Part shown: in pieces, positions 1 through 7,648 of the stretch
Position numbering within the stretch: position 1 is the stretch's first letter
Layout: each line of letters starts with the position of its first letter
From: Clostridia bacterium
Lineage (GTDB): Bacteria > Bacillota > Clostridia > Oscillospirales > Acutalibacteraceae
Length of the DNA stretch: 45,576 nucleotides
Direction: 5' to 3'
Assembly: GCA_017380615.1 (NCBI GenBank)
Contig: JAFODQ010000117.1
Location: forward strand, 1 to 45,576
Translations under genes and position numbers: made by a program
The notes under the pieces: generated by a model
What the model saw: the letters and a program-made list of their open reading frames with translations, nothing else
Database searches by the model: none
Told to the model about the DNA's origin: nothing

Positions 1-2512
1 GAGCTGTTACGGAATTTGCAGCGTGAAGCGATTTACCGTTAGGAGCAACAAGGTCCTGACAGATTTCACCAGGAAGGAAGACAGTCTTGAACTGCTTACC
101 CCATTCCATATAACCAATTTCGGTAACGGTTGAGTAAGTTCCGTCATCGTTTGCCTTAACAACATAGTTAGCCATATTAAGCTTACCGACTGCTGTGATA
201 AGTGTGTTTGTGATCGGAATTTCAACCTGCTTGATGTAAAGGTTGAGGATTGGATCAACAACAACATCCTCGGGAACATCATCTGAACCGTCAGCGTCCT
301 TGTTCCAGTTTTCGTACCACAATGTGTATCGAGGATTTAACTGAGCTGTTGTACCAGCGCCAATAACATTAGGAAGAACAAGTGTGTCTTCCGGTTTAAC
401 GATCTGACGATCGCCGATTGTCAATTCACCAAGAACAGCACCTGAAGCATCACGAAGAATAATCTTGCCTTCTTCGGAGTAGTCAATCTGCTGTCCGTCG
501 CCGTTTGCAACCGCGCCGATGAATTCCATTGTGGTTGTGTCAACGATAACGTATGTTTTTGATGTAGGATCATACTGAACGAAGTCAGATTCGCTGAGAT
601 TAAGGAGATACTTAACAACTGGTGTGCCATTGATTTCCTCTGTAACTGTGATTGTGCGGGCTGCGTTATCAACCGCAACATTCATACCTTCAGCATCAAC
701 AGCAAGAACATAGTTGTTTTCAGTGTCAAGAACATATGGAAGAATTTTGCCTTCAGCATTTGTAACTGAAACGTTTTCTTCAGCAGTTACAACTCTGCTA
801 CGACCGAGAGGAAGTGCTTTGATCAAGATGGTGTCTTCACCATAAACTGCAACAGTGCTAGCGTTTGGACAATGAATTCTCTTTCCACCATTACCTGTAA
901 GGATAATCGCAAGAGGTGCACCGTCATTAAGAACAACATATGAACCGGTCTCTTCGTCAAATGTGAATTCTGTATCAGGTGAATAGTTAAGCTCATAGAG
1001 CTGTTTATCACCATCGAGGATCTTAATTGTTTTTGTTGCGTCGTCTAATACAACATTCTTACCCTGAGCATCAAGAACTACAGTGTAGTTGTTGCCTGCG
1101 CCCGTAACCTGTTCGGCAGCTTTGCCGTTTTCGTCGAAAACAGGAACAGGCTTTGTGTGTTCGCTGATTTCCTCAGAGGATTCAAAAAATACATGGTCAG
1201 GGTTAAATGTATTAGCTTTAACCTCTTCTTCTGTATCGTTAAGTGAAAGTGCGATTCTTGCAAGCTCGTAACCGAATCTCTGTGATTCTTCAACTCTCTG
1301 CTGTGTTTCAACATCATCACCTGTTGCAGAACGAGCCATGTAAATGCCTGCAATAGCGCCCTGGAAGAAGATGAAGTTGTAACCGGCCTTATCAAGATAC
1401 TGACCACAGTAGAAAATGTAGTCACCGCTGATTTCTCTACCTGAGTTGGATTCTGTGGGGAGGCCTGCAACATCAGGATGGGCAGCAAGGTTGATAATCA
1501 TTGTTGGTCTGGATGCTGTGTCATCGGGAGTGAATGTGAATCTCTCGATGTTTGTCATAGCGATTTTTGCTCCGCCTTCTATAATAAGATTGCCCTCTTT
1601 GTCAAACTCATTGAGCTGACCGGATGAAGGACGGTTCTTGTTCTGGAAGTAATCCTGACCAATGTCCTTTGTTGTATAGGTAAGAGTACCTGGTTTCATA
1701 TCCTTGTGAGCACGGATAAGAGTGTTTGCAACTCTGTCCTTCAACCAAGCCATGTAAGCTGGGTTTGTGCCCTGCTGAAGGTCACCATCTGACTGTGTGC
1801 CACTGATAACACCATTGGAAACAAGCTTTGCAATGTTTCTTGTCCAGAGACCCTCAGTGTCGATACAGCTGTGAGTGTGTGTTGATGAAACGTTGATAGA
1901 AACGATGTTGTTATCAGCTGCATATTCCTTAAGGAGTTCACGGATATCCTTGATATCAGCATTTGTGATACCGATACAGTCAATAACAGCAAAGAGAACT
2001 GTGCCGTTACCTGTTCCGTCACTGATGGACATACATCTAACCTTCATATCGTCCTTGCCAAGACCCGGAATCTGAGCAATGCCTTCAACAACATTGGTGA
2101 ATCCGTTTTCAGGTGCAATGTAACCACCGATGTAGTATGTACCGTTGTCGTAATCATCAGGAATAAGGCTTGTGTTTGCATAACCGAGATGCCACTTTGC
2201 ATCAGGCTGTGCAGTTTCCTGGAAATCAGGACCGGTGCCTTGATAATAGTTCGCGGCTATCTTATCGGCAAGCTCGGCGTCACCTTCGGGGTAGAAGGTA
2301 GGTCCGTTACCAAAAAGAGAAGCCAGGAAGTCTGTAACGATTCTCAAAAGAGTATCGATAATGTCAGCGAAGATAACGCCGATTGGGTTACCACTCTCTC
2401 CCAATGCAGGGTATGCATGGGATGCACCTACAGTCACAGCACCAAATGATGCAGAGAACATTGTAAGCACAAGGATGATAGCAATAACCTTGGTTAATTT
2501 GCTCTTTTTCAT
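1..2512 (-). CDS. Secreted neutral/alkaline ceramidase-like hydrolase, C-terminus cut by window edge
   Basis: The reading frame is open from an ATG at 2512 to the left edge, giving 837 residues without a stop. It starts after a good AAAGGAG ribosome site. Residues 1-30 are a signal peptide (MKKSK, then a hydrophobic run). Core motifs resemble the neutral ceramidase family: GGY near residue 110, a buried strand ending in a THTHS motif (residues 211-215), a conserved AAHPDV with H345, and a late strand-rich segment with PGE near residue 814. In neutral ceramidases such histidines bind catalytic zinc, so an extracellular amidase or lipid hydrolase is likely; the true substrate is unknown. Between about residues 465 and 715 there is an insertion made of two related beta-rich modules (roughly 472-598 and 598-715), each opening with NNY and a run of short valine-rich strands. 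It is divergently transcribed from a second surface protein. Family assignment is moderate; the missing C-terminus may hold an anchor. Confidence 0.72.
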   Translation of the reverse strand, partial: MKKSKLTKVIAIILVLTMFSASFGAVTVGASHAYPALGESGNPIGVIFADIIDTLLRIVTDFLASLFGNGPTFYPEGDAELADKIAANYYQGTGPDFQETAQPDAKWHLGYANTSLIPDDYDNGTYYIGGYIAPENGFTNVVEGIAQIPGLGKDDMKVRCMSISDGTGNGTVLFAVIDCIGITNADIKDIRELLKEYAADNNIVSINVSSTHTHSCIDTEGLWTRNIAKLVSNGVISGTQSDGDLQQGTNPAYMAWLKDRVANTLIRAHKDMKPGTLTYTTKDIGQDYFQNKNRPSSGQLNEFDKEGNLIIEGGAKIAMTNIERFTFTPDDTASRPTMIINLAAHPDVAGLPTESNSGREISGDYIFYCGQYLDKAGYNFIFFQGAIAGIYMARSATGDDVETQQRVEESQRFGYELARIALSLNDTEEEVKANTFNPDHVFFESSEEISEHTKPVPVFDENGKAAEQVTGAGNNYTVVLDAQGKNVVLDDATKTIKILDGDKQLYELNYSPDTEFTFDEETGSYVVLNDGAPLAIILTGNGGKRIHCPNASTVAVYGEDTILIKALPLGRSRVVTAEENVSVTNAEGKILPYVLDTENNYVLAVDAEGMNVAVDNAARTITVTEEINGTPVVKYLLNLSESDFVQYDPTSKTYVIVDTTTMEFIGAVANGDGQQIDYSEEGKIILRDASGAVLGELTIGDRQIVKPEDTLVLPNVIGAGTTAQLNPRYTLWYENWNKDADGSDDVPEDVVVDPILNLYIKQVEIPITNTLITAVGKLNMANYVVKANDDGTYSTVTEIGYMEWGKQFKTVFLPGEICQDLVAPNGKSLHAANSVTA

Positions 2513-2567
2513 AAAATGATTTCTCCTTTACATTGCCACAAATTGCGACAATATTATTTGATAACAT

Positions 2568-2596
2568 ATTTTACAATATAAATAATAAAAATTCAA
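2568..2596 (-). promoter_or_regulatory. Predicted sigma-A promoter of the ceramidase-like gene
   Basis: On the minus strand TTGAAT (2596-2591) is followed after exactly 17 nt by TAAAAT (2573-2568). The leader to the ATG at 2512 would be about 50 nt. It lies back to back with the promoter at 2691-2719. Confidence 0.6.
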
Positions 2597-2690
2597 TCAT
2601 CATATTTGCTAAATTATAACAAATAAGTTAAGTGTTTTGCACAAAAAAATTCGTTTTCTGAAAAGAATAAAAGTTATATCGCATTTTGTA

Positions 2691-2719
2691 TTGACTTTTT
2701 AAAGGGTTTTGTGTAAAAT
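2691..2719 (+). promoter_or_regulatory. Predicted sigma-A promoter of the repeat-stalk membrane protein
   Basis: TTGACT (2691-2696), 17-nt spacer, TAAAAT (2714-2719). The -10 hexamer is identical to the one used by the divergent gene. An AAGGGGG ribosome site follows at 2742-2748. Confidence 0.7.
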
Positions 2720-2756
2720 GTTCTAGAAGTTATATGGTATCAAGGGGGATACTTTG

Positions 2757-3914
2757 ATGAAAAAGACTGACAATAAGGCGAATGCAAGACTTAAAAGCAC
2801 ACTTGTTCTCATTATTGTAGCATGTGTTGTTATTGGTCTTCTTTCCAGTACAGCAATCAAACTCGCTACTGCAACATACCTTATGCAGACAAGCAAGAAA
2901 ATCAACACAGGCTTCCAGCCACTTGATGATTATCTCAATAATAAAATTGACGATATGAATCAGGACCCTTCTCCGGCTCCAGACACAACCAAGGCACCGG
3001 ATACAACCAAGGCTCCTGACACAACCAAAGCTCCTGACACAACCAAGAAGGCAGAGGAAACAAAAAAGCCTGACACAACCAAGGCTCCTGACACAACCAA
3101 GGCTCCTGCTAAGGAGACAACCACAAGTGAGGCAATGGTAATTAAGGCACATCAGTCTGTTCTTAAGAGCTATAACGATGTTCTTGCAACCAATAAAACA
3201 GCAAGTGGTCGTCCCGGCTTCACCAAGACAACAGAAAGAAGCCTCAGTAAGGGTGTTGTAGCTTCTTTATGGTATTCAGATATTGAATCACAAGAGGGTG
3301 TTGCGGCTTACCTGGCAGGTGAAACTGTTAAGGTGAATGCAGGTGCAGCTACAAATGAGCTTTGCATTAACGATCTTAAGAAGGCATCCATTATTGATGA
3401 CACTGATTTTGATACAACCAAGGCTGCTGTTAAGTCTTCATCAAAGCGAATTGTTTATATGGGCTATGTAAAGAATGTAACAGATGGTACAGTTGTTCAT
3501 GGCTATAACAAAGACAAAGCAACAGGTGAAATCGAGTACCTCTTCGATTACAAGGCTGATGATTATCAGCTCGTTAAAGAGGTTGAAGCTGTTAAGCTTG
3601 TGATAGAATTTAACGACGAAGTTAACCCCAAGCCAATTAAAAACGGAAAGACAGACAGCTTTATTGCATCTGTGTTCCCGGTAGTTACAAGTGAGCAGGT
3701 TATCAGTGCAATGGATATGCCGGGCATTGAGAAGGTGGATGTTACATACACAGACTGTTCAGTTGAGATGTACTACAATATCGAAAATGCAGAGATTTAC
3801 TCATTAACACAGAACATCAACTATGAAATCGGTGTTAAAGATGGTCTTATTGGTCCCAAGCTTCTTAACGGTACAGTATCAGATGTAAATAAATACACTA
3901 ATTTTGTTTACTAA
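2757..3914 (+). CDS. Membrane-anchored extracellular protein with PDTTKA repeat stalk, unknown function
   Basis: 385 residues. I chose the ATG at 2757, 8 nt after AAGGGGG, over the in-frame TTG at 2754, which would be too close. A lysine-rich start and one hydrophobic segment (about residues 15-35) look like an uncleaved N-terminal anchor or signal. Residues 75-118 are a low-complexity stalk with about six PDTTKA units, split by a lysine/glutamate-rich stretch. Such Pro/Thr stalks usually span the cell wall. The remaining 260 residues look globular and soluble, with several strand-like segments and few cysteines; I do not recognise the fold. The gene is divergent from the ceramidase-like gene and closed by a strong terminator, so it is monocistronic. 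It could be a cell-surface sensor or an accessory to the neighbouring enzyme, but that is only inferred from position. Confidence 0.75.
   Translation: MKKTDNKANARLKSTLVLIIVACVVIGLLSSTAIKLATATYLMQTSKKINTGFQPLDDYLNNKIDDMNQDPSPAPDTTKAPDTTKAPDTTKAPDTTKKAEETKKPDTTKAPDTTKAPAKETTTSEAMVIKAHQSVLKSYNDVLATNKTASGRPGFTKTTERSLSKGVVASLWYSDIESQEGVAAYLAGETVKVNAGAATNELCINDLKKASIIDDTDFDTTKAAVKSSSKRIVYMGYVKNVTDGTVVHGYNKDKATGEIEYLFDYKADDYQLVKEVEAVKLVIEFNDEVNPKPIKNGKTDSFIASVFPVVTSEQVISAMDMPGIEKVDVTYTDCSVEMYYNIENAEIYSLTQNINYEIGVKDGLIGPKLLNGTVSDVNKYTNFVY
2976..3111 (+). repeat. In-frame tandem 18-bp repeat encoding PDTTKA
   Basis: Near-identical 18-bp units read as proline-aspartate-threonine-threonine-lysine-alanine, about four in a row, a short lysine/glutamate interruption, then two more. 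Unit number may vary between strains by slippage. Confidence 0.85.
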
Positions 3915-3927
3915 GATAAAAAAATTG

Positions 3928-3958
3928 GAAGAGCAGATTTTCTGCTCTTCTTTTTTTA
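3928..3958 (+). terminator. Intrinsic terminator after the repeat-stalk gene
   Basis: A perfect 10-bp stem (GAAGAGCAGA with TCTGCTCTTC), 3-nt loop, followed by a run of seven T. Confidence 0.95.
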
Positions 3959-3962
3959 TTGC

Positions 3963-3991
3963 TTGATAAATTGCTATATGTATGTTATAAT
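3963..3991 (+). promoter_or_regulatory. Predicted sigma-A promoter of the nusB-recN operon
   Basis: TTGATA (3963-3968), 17-nt spacer, TATAAT (3986-3991). It is the only strong promoter I found ahead of the 10-kb run of closely packed genes from 4029 to 14121. Confidence 0.8.
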
Positions 3992-4028
3992 TATAAATTG
4001 AAGAAAAATAAGTCTCGGGGGGATTTAT

Positions 4029-4424
4029 ATGACAAGAAGCGATGCGAGAGAACAGGCTTTTATGGTTTTGTTTGAAAAGATTTTTGATGAACAGGAGACA
4101 ATTTCTGAGATCATTGAAAAAGCACAGGAGGCGGAGCTTATCAAGATAAATGGCTTTGCTCGTCAGCTTTTGGAAAAGATTGAAGAAAACTCACAGACGG
4201 TTGATGGAATTATTGAGAAGAATGTGAAGGGTTGGACTCTTCAGCGTCTTCCAAAGGTTTCTCTTGCTGTTTTGCGTCTTGCTGTGGGTGAAATGCTTTA
4301 TATTGATGATGTTCCATCAGGCGTATCAGTTAACGAAGCTGTTGAAATTGCTAAAAAATATGGTACAACAAGCGACGCTTCATATATAAATGGTGTGCTT
4401 GGTACAGTAGCAAAGGCATTATAA
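4029..4424 (+). CDS. nusB: Transcription antitermination factor NusB
   Basis: 131 residues, the usual size. NusB is an all-helical RNA-binding protein that, with NusE (S10), binds boxA RNA and supports antitermination of rRNA operons. Family features include the opening with Arg-x-x-A-x-x-x-L (TRSDAREQAFMVLFE), the RLPKVSLAVLRLAVGEML helix and the ending VSVNEAVEIAKKYG followed by a YINGVLG motif. The ATG at 4029 follows a G-rich ribosome site (CGGGGGGA). It heads a long operon; the next gene starts one base after its stop. Identification is firm. Confidence 0.96.
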   Translation: MTRSDAREQAFMVLFEKIFDEQETISEIIEKAQEAELIKINGFARQLLEKIEENSQTVDGIIEKNVKGWTLQRLPKVSLAVLRLAVGEMLYIDDVPSGVSVNEAVEIAKKYGTTSDASYINGVLGTVAKAL

Positions 4425-4425
4425 T

Positions 4426-5355
4426 ATGGGCTTTCTCGGTATAGATACCAGTAATTACACTACATCTGTTGCCTTTTACGATAACGGAGAAATATTTCAA
4501 CAGAAAATGCTCCTTCCGGTAAAGGAGGGTGAAAAGGGCATACGTCAAAGTGACGCTGTTTTTCATCACACCAAGCAATATCCAATTGTGTTGAGTGCGC
4601 TTCTTTCAGAGTGTGGCAATAATATTGAAGGTGTGGGTGTTTCTGTATCGCCAACAACCCAGGAGGGCTCATATATGCCGTGTTTCCTTGTGGGCGAGGG
4701 TGTAGCGCAGGCTGTTTCGCAATCTCTTGGTGTGCCGGTGTTCAGATTTTCACACCAGCAGGGACATATTGCGGCAGCATTACATTCAGCAGGGAAGACA
4801 TCGTTTTTAGAGGAGTCTTTTTATGCATTCCATGTTTCGGGTGGTACAACGGATATGGTCCTTTGTGAGCCTTCGGAGGAGGGTGTGCTGAAAACCATTC
4901 CCATAGCATCATCATCCGATTTGAAAGCAGGACAAGCCGTTGACAGAATAGGTGTGCTTATGGGTCTTAAGTTCCCTGCGGGAATTGAGCTCGAAAGGCT
5001 TGCACTTAAATCAGAAAAAGAATTTAAAAATAAAATTAAATTGATTGACGGTAAATGCTCATTGTCCGGGTTACAGAATAAATGTGAGAAAATGCTTTCT
5101 TTAGGCGAATCAAAAGAGGATGTTTCAAAATTTCTTCTCACATATATTTCTGATTCTGTCAGAGCAATGACAGATGCTGCCTTTTCTCGTTACGGACAGC
5201 TTCCAATTATTTATGCCGGTGGAGTAATGTCCAACTCCATTATTCAAAAACGTCTTGCAGAGCAGATCCCGTTATCATATTTTGCGCAGCCACAATTTTC
5301 CTGCGATAACGCAGTGGGGGTTGCGTATCTTGCACATAAATCCCTGAAGGGGTGA
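4426..5355 (+). CDS. TsaD/Kae1-family paralogue (O-sialoglycoprotein endopeptidase-like), function unknown
   Basis: 309 residues, about 30 shorter than true TsaD. The protein has the ASKHA opening GIDTSNYTTS, a metal-site HxxxH (H110, H114 in SHQQGH), YAGGVMSN, and a late CDNAV with D294, matching the three metal ligands of TsaD. The signature loop that in TsaD reads SGGHT is SGGTTD here (residues 138-143), and nucleotide-contact regions are shortened. True TsaD makes the t6A modification of tRNA with TsaB, TsaE and TsaC; none of those are adjacent, so this is probably not the modifying enzyme. A gene of this type between nusB and xseA is, to my knowledge, common in Clostridia. It begins one base after nusB with only a weak AAAGG site, suggesting translational coupling. 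Confidence 0.8.
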   Translation: MGFLGIDTSNYTTSVAFYDNGEIFQQKMLLPVKEGEKGIRQSDAVFHHTKQYPIVLSALLSECGNNIEGVGVSVSPTTQEGSYMPCFLVGEGVAQAVSQSLGVPVFRFSHQQGHIAAALHSAGKTSFLEESFYAFHVSGGTTDMVLCEPSEEGVLKTIPIASSSDLKAGQAVDRIGVLMGLKFPAGIELERLALKSEKEFKNKIKLIDGKCSLSGLQNKCEKMLSLGESKEDVSKFLLTYISDSVRAMTDAAFSRYGQLPIIYAGGVMSNSIIQKRLAEQIPLSYFAQPQFSCDNAVGVAYLAHKSLKG

Positions 5356-5359
5356 ATCA

Positions 5360-6571
5360 ATGTACACACCATCACCGAAAATATATACGGTAAATGAACT
5401 GAATAATTATACCAAAACCCTTCTTGAGAGTGATGATAATCTAAAGCATCTCTTTGTGACGGGGGAAATTTCAAATTACAAAGCACATTACAGTGGCCAT
5501 CTTTATATGACTATTAAGGATGAGACTGCCGCAATTAAAGCAGTTATGTTTGCCGGAAATGCTGCAAAGCTTCGCTTTAGTCCGGAAAACGGAATGAAGG
5601 TGCTCATATTCGGTACAGTGTCTCTCTTTCCGAGGGATGGTTCATATCAGCTGTATATAAATGATATGCAGCCTGATGGTATAGGTGCATTGAGCATAGC
5701 CTTTGAGCAGCTTAAGAAGAAGCTTTCTTCAGAAGGCTTGTTCGATCCTTCTCATAAAAAGCCAATACCTGCTTTCCCTCAAAGAGTTGGTGTGATTACT
5801 TCTTCAACGGGTGCTGCCATAAGAGATATTTTCAATGTGCTCGGCAGACGCTATCCTGCAGCAGAGATCGTTGTGAGACCTGCTCAGGTGCAGGGTGATG
5901 GTGCTGCAGAGGATATTGCAAAAGCAATTGAAGAATTCAACATTTATAAGGGCGCCGATGTTCTAATTGTGGGCAGAGGTGGTGGCTCTGTTGAAGATTT
6001 GTGGGCATTCAATGAAGAGGTTGTTGCTCGTGCTGTTTTTGAATCAGAAATTCCCGTTATCTCTGCAGTAGGACATGAAACTGATTATACGATATGTGAC
6101 TTTGTTGCAGATTTGAGAGCTCCAACGCCGTCTGCGGCGGCAGAATTGGCTGTGCCTGATTGTGCTGAATTGAAGTCACAGCTTGCAGGCTATTCACAGC
6201 AGCTTATAAGCTCAGTGAAAAATATAATATCGAATGAACGTAGCAGATTGGTTTCCATAGGGAAAAGCGGAGCACTTAAGGACCCTGTTACAAAGCTTAA
6301 TGAAAATCGCAGAGAGCTTATGTATCTTGGTGAAAGACTTTGTGATCTCACACAAAATCGTATTGAGGCAGATAAAATGCATTTTTCAGCCCTTGTGGGC
6401 AAGCTGGAGGTTTTGAGCCCCTTGAGTGTAATAGCAAGAGGATATGCCATTGTTCATAAAGGTGAGTCACTTCTCACGGAAGCTCGTGACCTGAATAAGG
6501 GCGATGAAATATCAATTCGCCTCAATGGTGGTAAAGTAACAGCAAATGTAACAGAAGTTTGTGAGGAATAA
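5360..6571 (+). CDS. xseA: Exodeoxyribonuclease VII large subunit
   Basis: 403 residues. XseA is the catalytic subunit of exonuclease VII, which degrades single-stranded DNA from both ends and acts in repair. The N-terminal OB fold is visible (LFVTGEISNYKAHYSGHLY, then YQLYINDMQPDG). The catalytic region has GVITSSTGAAIRDI, RGGGSVEDLWAFN and SAVGHETDYT, followed by APTPSAAAELAVPD. The C-terminal half is helical and coiled-coil-like, where small subunits bind. The ATG at 5360 follows AAGGGGTGA, 4 nt after the previous stop. The small subunit is next. Confidence 0.97.
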   Translation: MYTPSPKIYTVNELNNYTKTLLESDDNLKHLFVTGEISNYKAHYSGHLYMTIKDETAAIKAVMFAGNAAKLRFSPENGMKVLIFGTVSLFPRDGSYQLYINDMQPDGIGALSIAFEQLKKKLSSEGLFDPSHKKPIPAFPQRVGVITSSTGAAIRDIFNVLGRRYPAAEIVVRPAQVQGDGAAEDIAKAIEEFNIYKGADVLIVGRGGGSVEDLWAFNEEVVARAVFESEIPVISAVGHETDYTICDFVADLRAPTPSAAAELAVPDCAELKSQLAGYSQQLISSVKNIISNERSRLVSIGKSGALKDPVTKLNENRRELMYLGERLCDLTQNRIEADKMHFSALVGKLEVLSPLSVIARGYAIVHKGESLLTEARDLNKGDEISIRLNGGKVTANVTEVCEE

Positions 6572-6574
6572 ATT

Positions 6575-6763
6575 ATGGAACAGAATTACGAAAAATCAAT
6601 AGCAAGGCTTGAGGAAATTGTGAAGCTTCTTGAAGAGGGTGGGCTTCCTCTTGAGAAAACAGTTGAGTTCTTCTCCGAGGGCACAGCACTCATTTCTTCT
6701 TGCACAAAGTATCTTGATGATGCTGAGCAAAGAATAACACAGCTTCTTAATGGTGATAAATAA
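6575..6763 (+). CDS. xseB: Exodeoxyribonuclease VII small subunit
   Basis: 62 residues, typical for XseB. It contains the family pattern NYEKSIARLEEIVKLLEEG, then LPLEKTVEFFSEGTALI, forming two amphipathic helices that wrap on the XseA coiled coil. The ATG sits 3 nt after the xseA stop and uses a GAGGA site within the end of xseA. Its TAA shares one base with the ATG of the following ispA gene, so the three are coupled. Confidence 0.95.
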   Translation: MEQNYEKSIARLEEIVKLLEEGGLPLEKTVEFFSEGTALISSCTKYLDDAEQRITQLLNGDK

Positions 6764-7647
6764 TGCACGAAAAAATAACAGAATTTTCACAGCTCCTTGA
6801 TGGAGGTCTGTATAAATATTTCGATGTGTACTTTGATGAATACAAGGTGCTTTTCGATTCAATGAAATATAGTGTGGAGAATGGTGGCAAGAGGGTGCGA
6901 CCACTTCTTACATTGCTCTTCTGTGATGCATGTGGAGGAAATGTTAAAGCAGCAATTCCCATGGCAACGGCAGTTGAGTATATTCACACCTATTCTCTTA
7001 TTCACGATGATTTACCTTGTATGGATAACGATGATTATCGTCGTGGTAAGCTCTCAAATCATAAGGTCTATGGTGAGGCGATGGCGCTTCTTGCGGGTGA
7101 CGGACTTCTCACTGCAGCCTTTGAAAGAATTTCTGTCTGGTCTCAGGCAGGTCTTTACAGTGCAGAGGTTGCTGTCAGAGCTGTTGCAGAGCTTTCTGCT
7201 TATGCAGGCAGCAGGGGGATGATAGGTGGTCAGGTTATTGACATTCAGAATGAAAACAAGCCTGATATCAGCTTTGAAACACTTCAGCTTCTTGATAGTC
7301 TTAAAACAGGGGCGCTCATAGAGGCTGCTTGTGCTTTAGGGTGTATTGTTGCAGGTGCAGATGAAGATAAAATTCACGCAGCTAAAATCTTTGCATCAAA
7401 AATCGGTCTTGCTTTTCAGATAAAGGATGATATCCTTGATGTGACAAGCTCTCTTGAAAAACTTGGTAAGCAGACGGGCAGTGATATTGAGAACGGTAAA
7501 ACCACCTATGTAACACTTCTCGGTGTTGAAAAGTGTCAGCAAATGGTGGATGAACTTACTAGTGAGGCAATGAAGGCTCTTGAATGCTTCGAGAATAACC
7601 AGGTCTTGAAGGAGTACGCGGAATATCTTGCAAAAAGAGATTATTGA
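6763..7647 (+). CDS. ispA: Polyprenyl (farnesyl/geranyl) diphosphate synthase
   Basis: 294 residues. It condenses isopentenyl diphosphate with allylic diphosphates to give C15 (possibly C20) prenyl diphosphates. The first Asp-rich motif DDLPCMD is at 82-88 with the following RRG, GGKRVRP at 41-47, and the second Asp-rich motif KDDILD near 221-226. The DDxxxxD spacing with two intervening residues more than DDxxD is typical of bacterial short-chain enzymes. dxs, which makes the first MEP-pathway intermediate, follows with one base between, so supply and use of isoprenoid precursors are co-expressed. Product chain length cannot be settled by eye. Confidence 0.94.
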   Translation: MHEKITEFSQLLDGGLYKYFDVYFDEYKVLFDSMKYSVENGGKRVRPLLTLLFCDACGGNVKAAIPMATAVEYIHTYSLIHDDLPCMDNDDYRRGKLSNHKVYGEAMALLAGDGLLTAAFERISVWSQAGLYSAEVAVRAVAELSAYAGSRGMIGGQVIDIQNENKPDISFETLQLLDSLKTGALIEAACALGCIVAGADEDKIHAAKIFASKIGLAFQIKDDILDVTSSLEKLGKQTGSDIENGKTTYVTLLGVEKCQQMVDELTSEAMKALECFENNQVLKEYAEYLAKRDY

Positions 7648-7648
7648 T

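Noticed and set aside
2976-3111. Regular short repeats as a possible CRISPR array
   Set aside because: The units are contiguous 18-bp coding repeats without spacers and stay in frame.
2730-3152. A minus-strand Cys/Leu/Gly-rich open frame opposite the PDTTKA repeats
   Set aside because: It is the antisense reading of a tandem repeat, has no ribosome site and lies against a well-supported gene.
4426-5355. Calling the TsaD paralogue the true t6A synthase or a sialoglycoprotease
   Set aside because: The signature loop differs, the protein is short, and the protease activity of this family is not supported.
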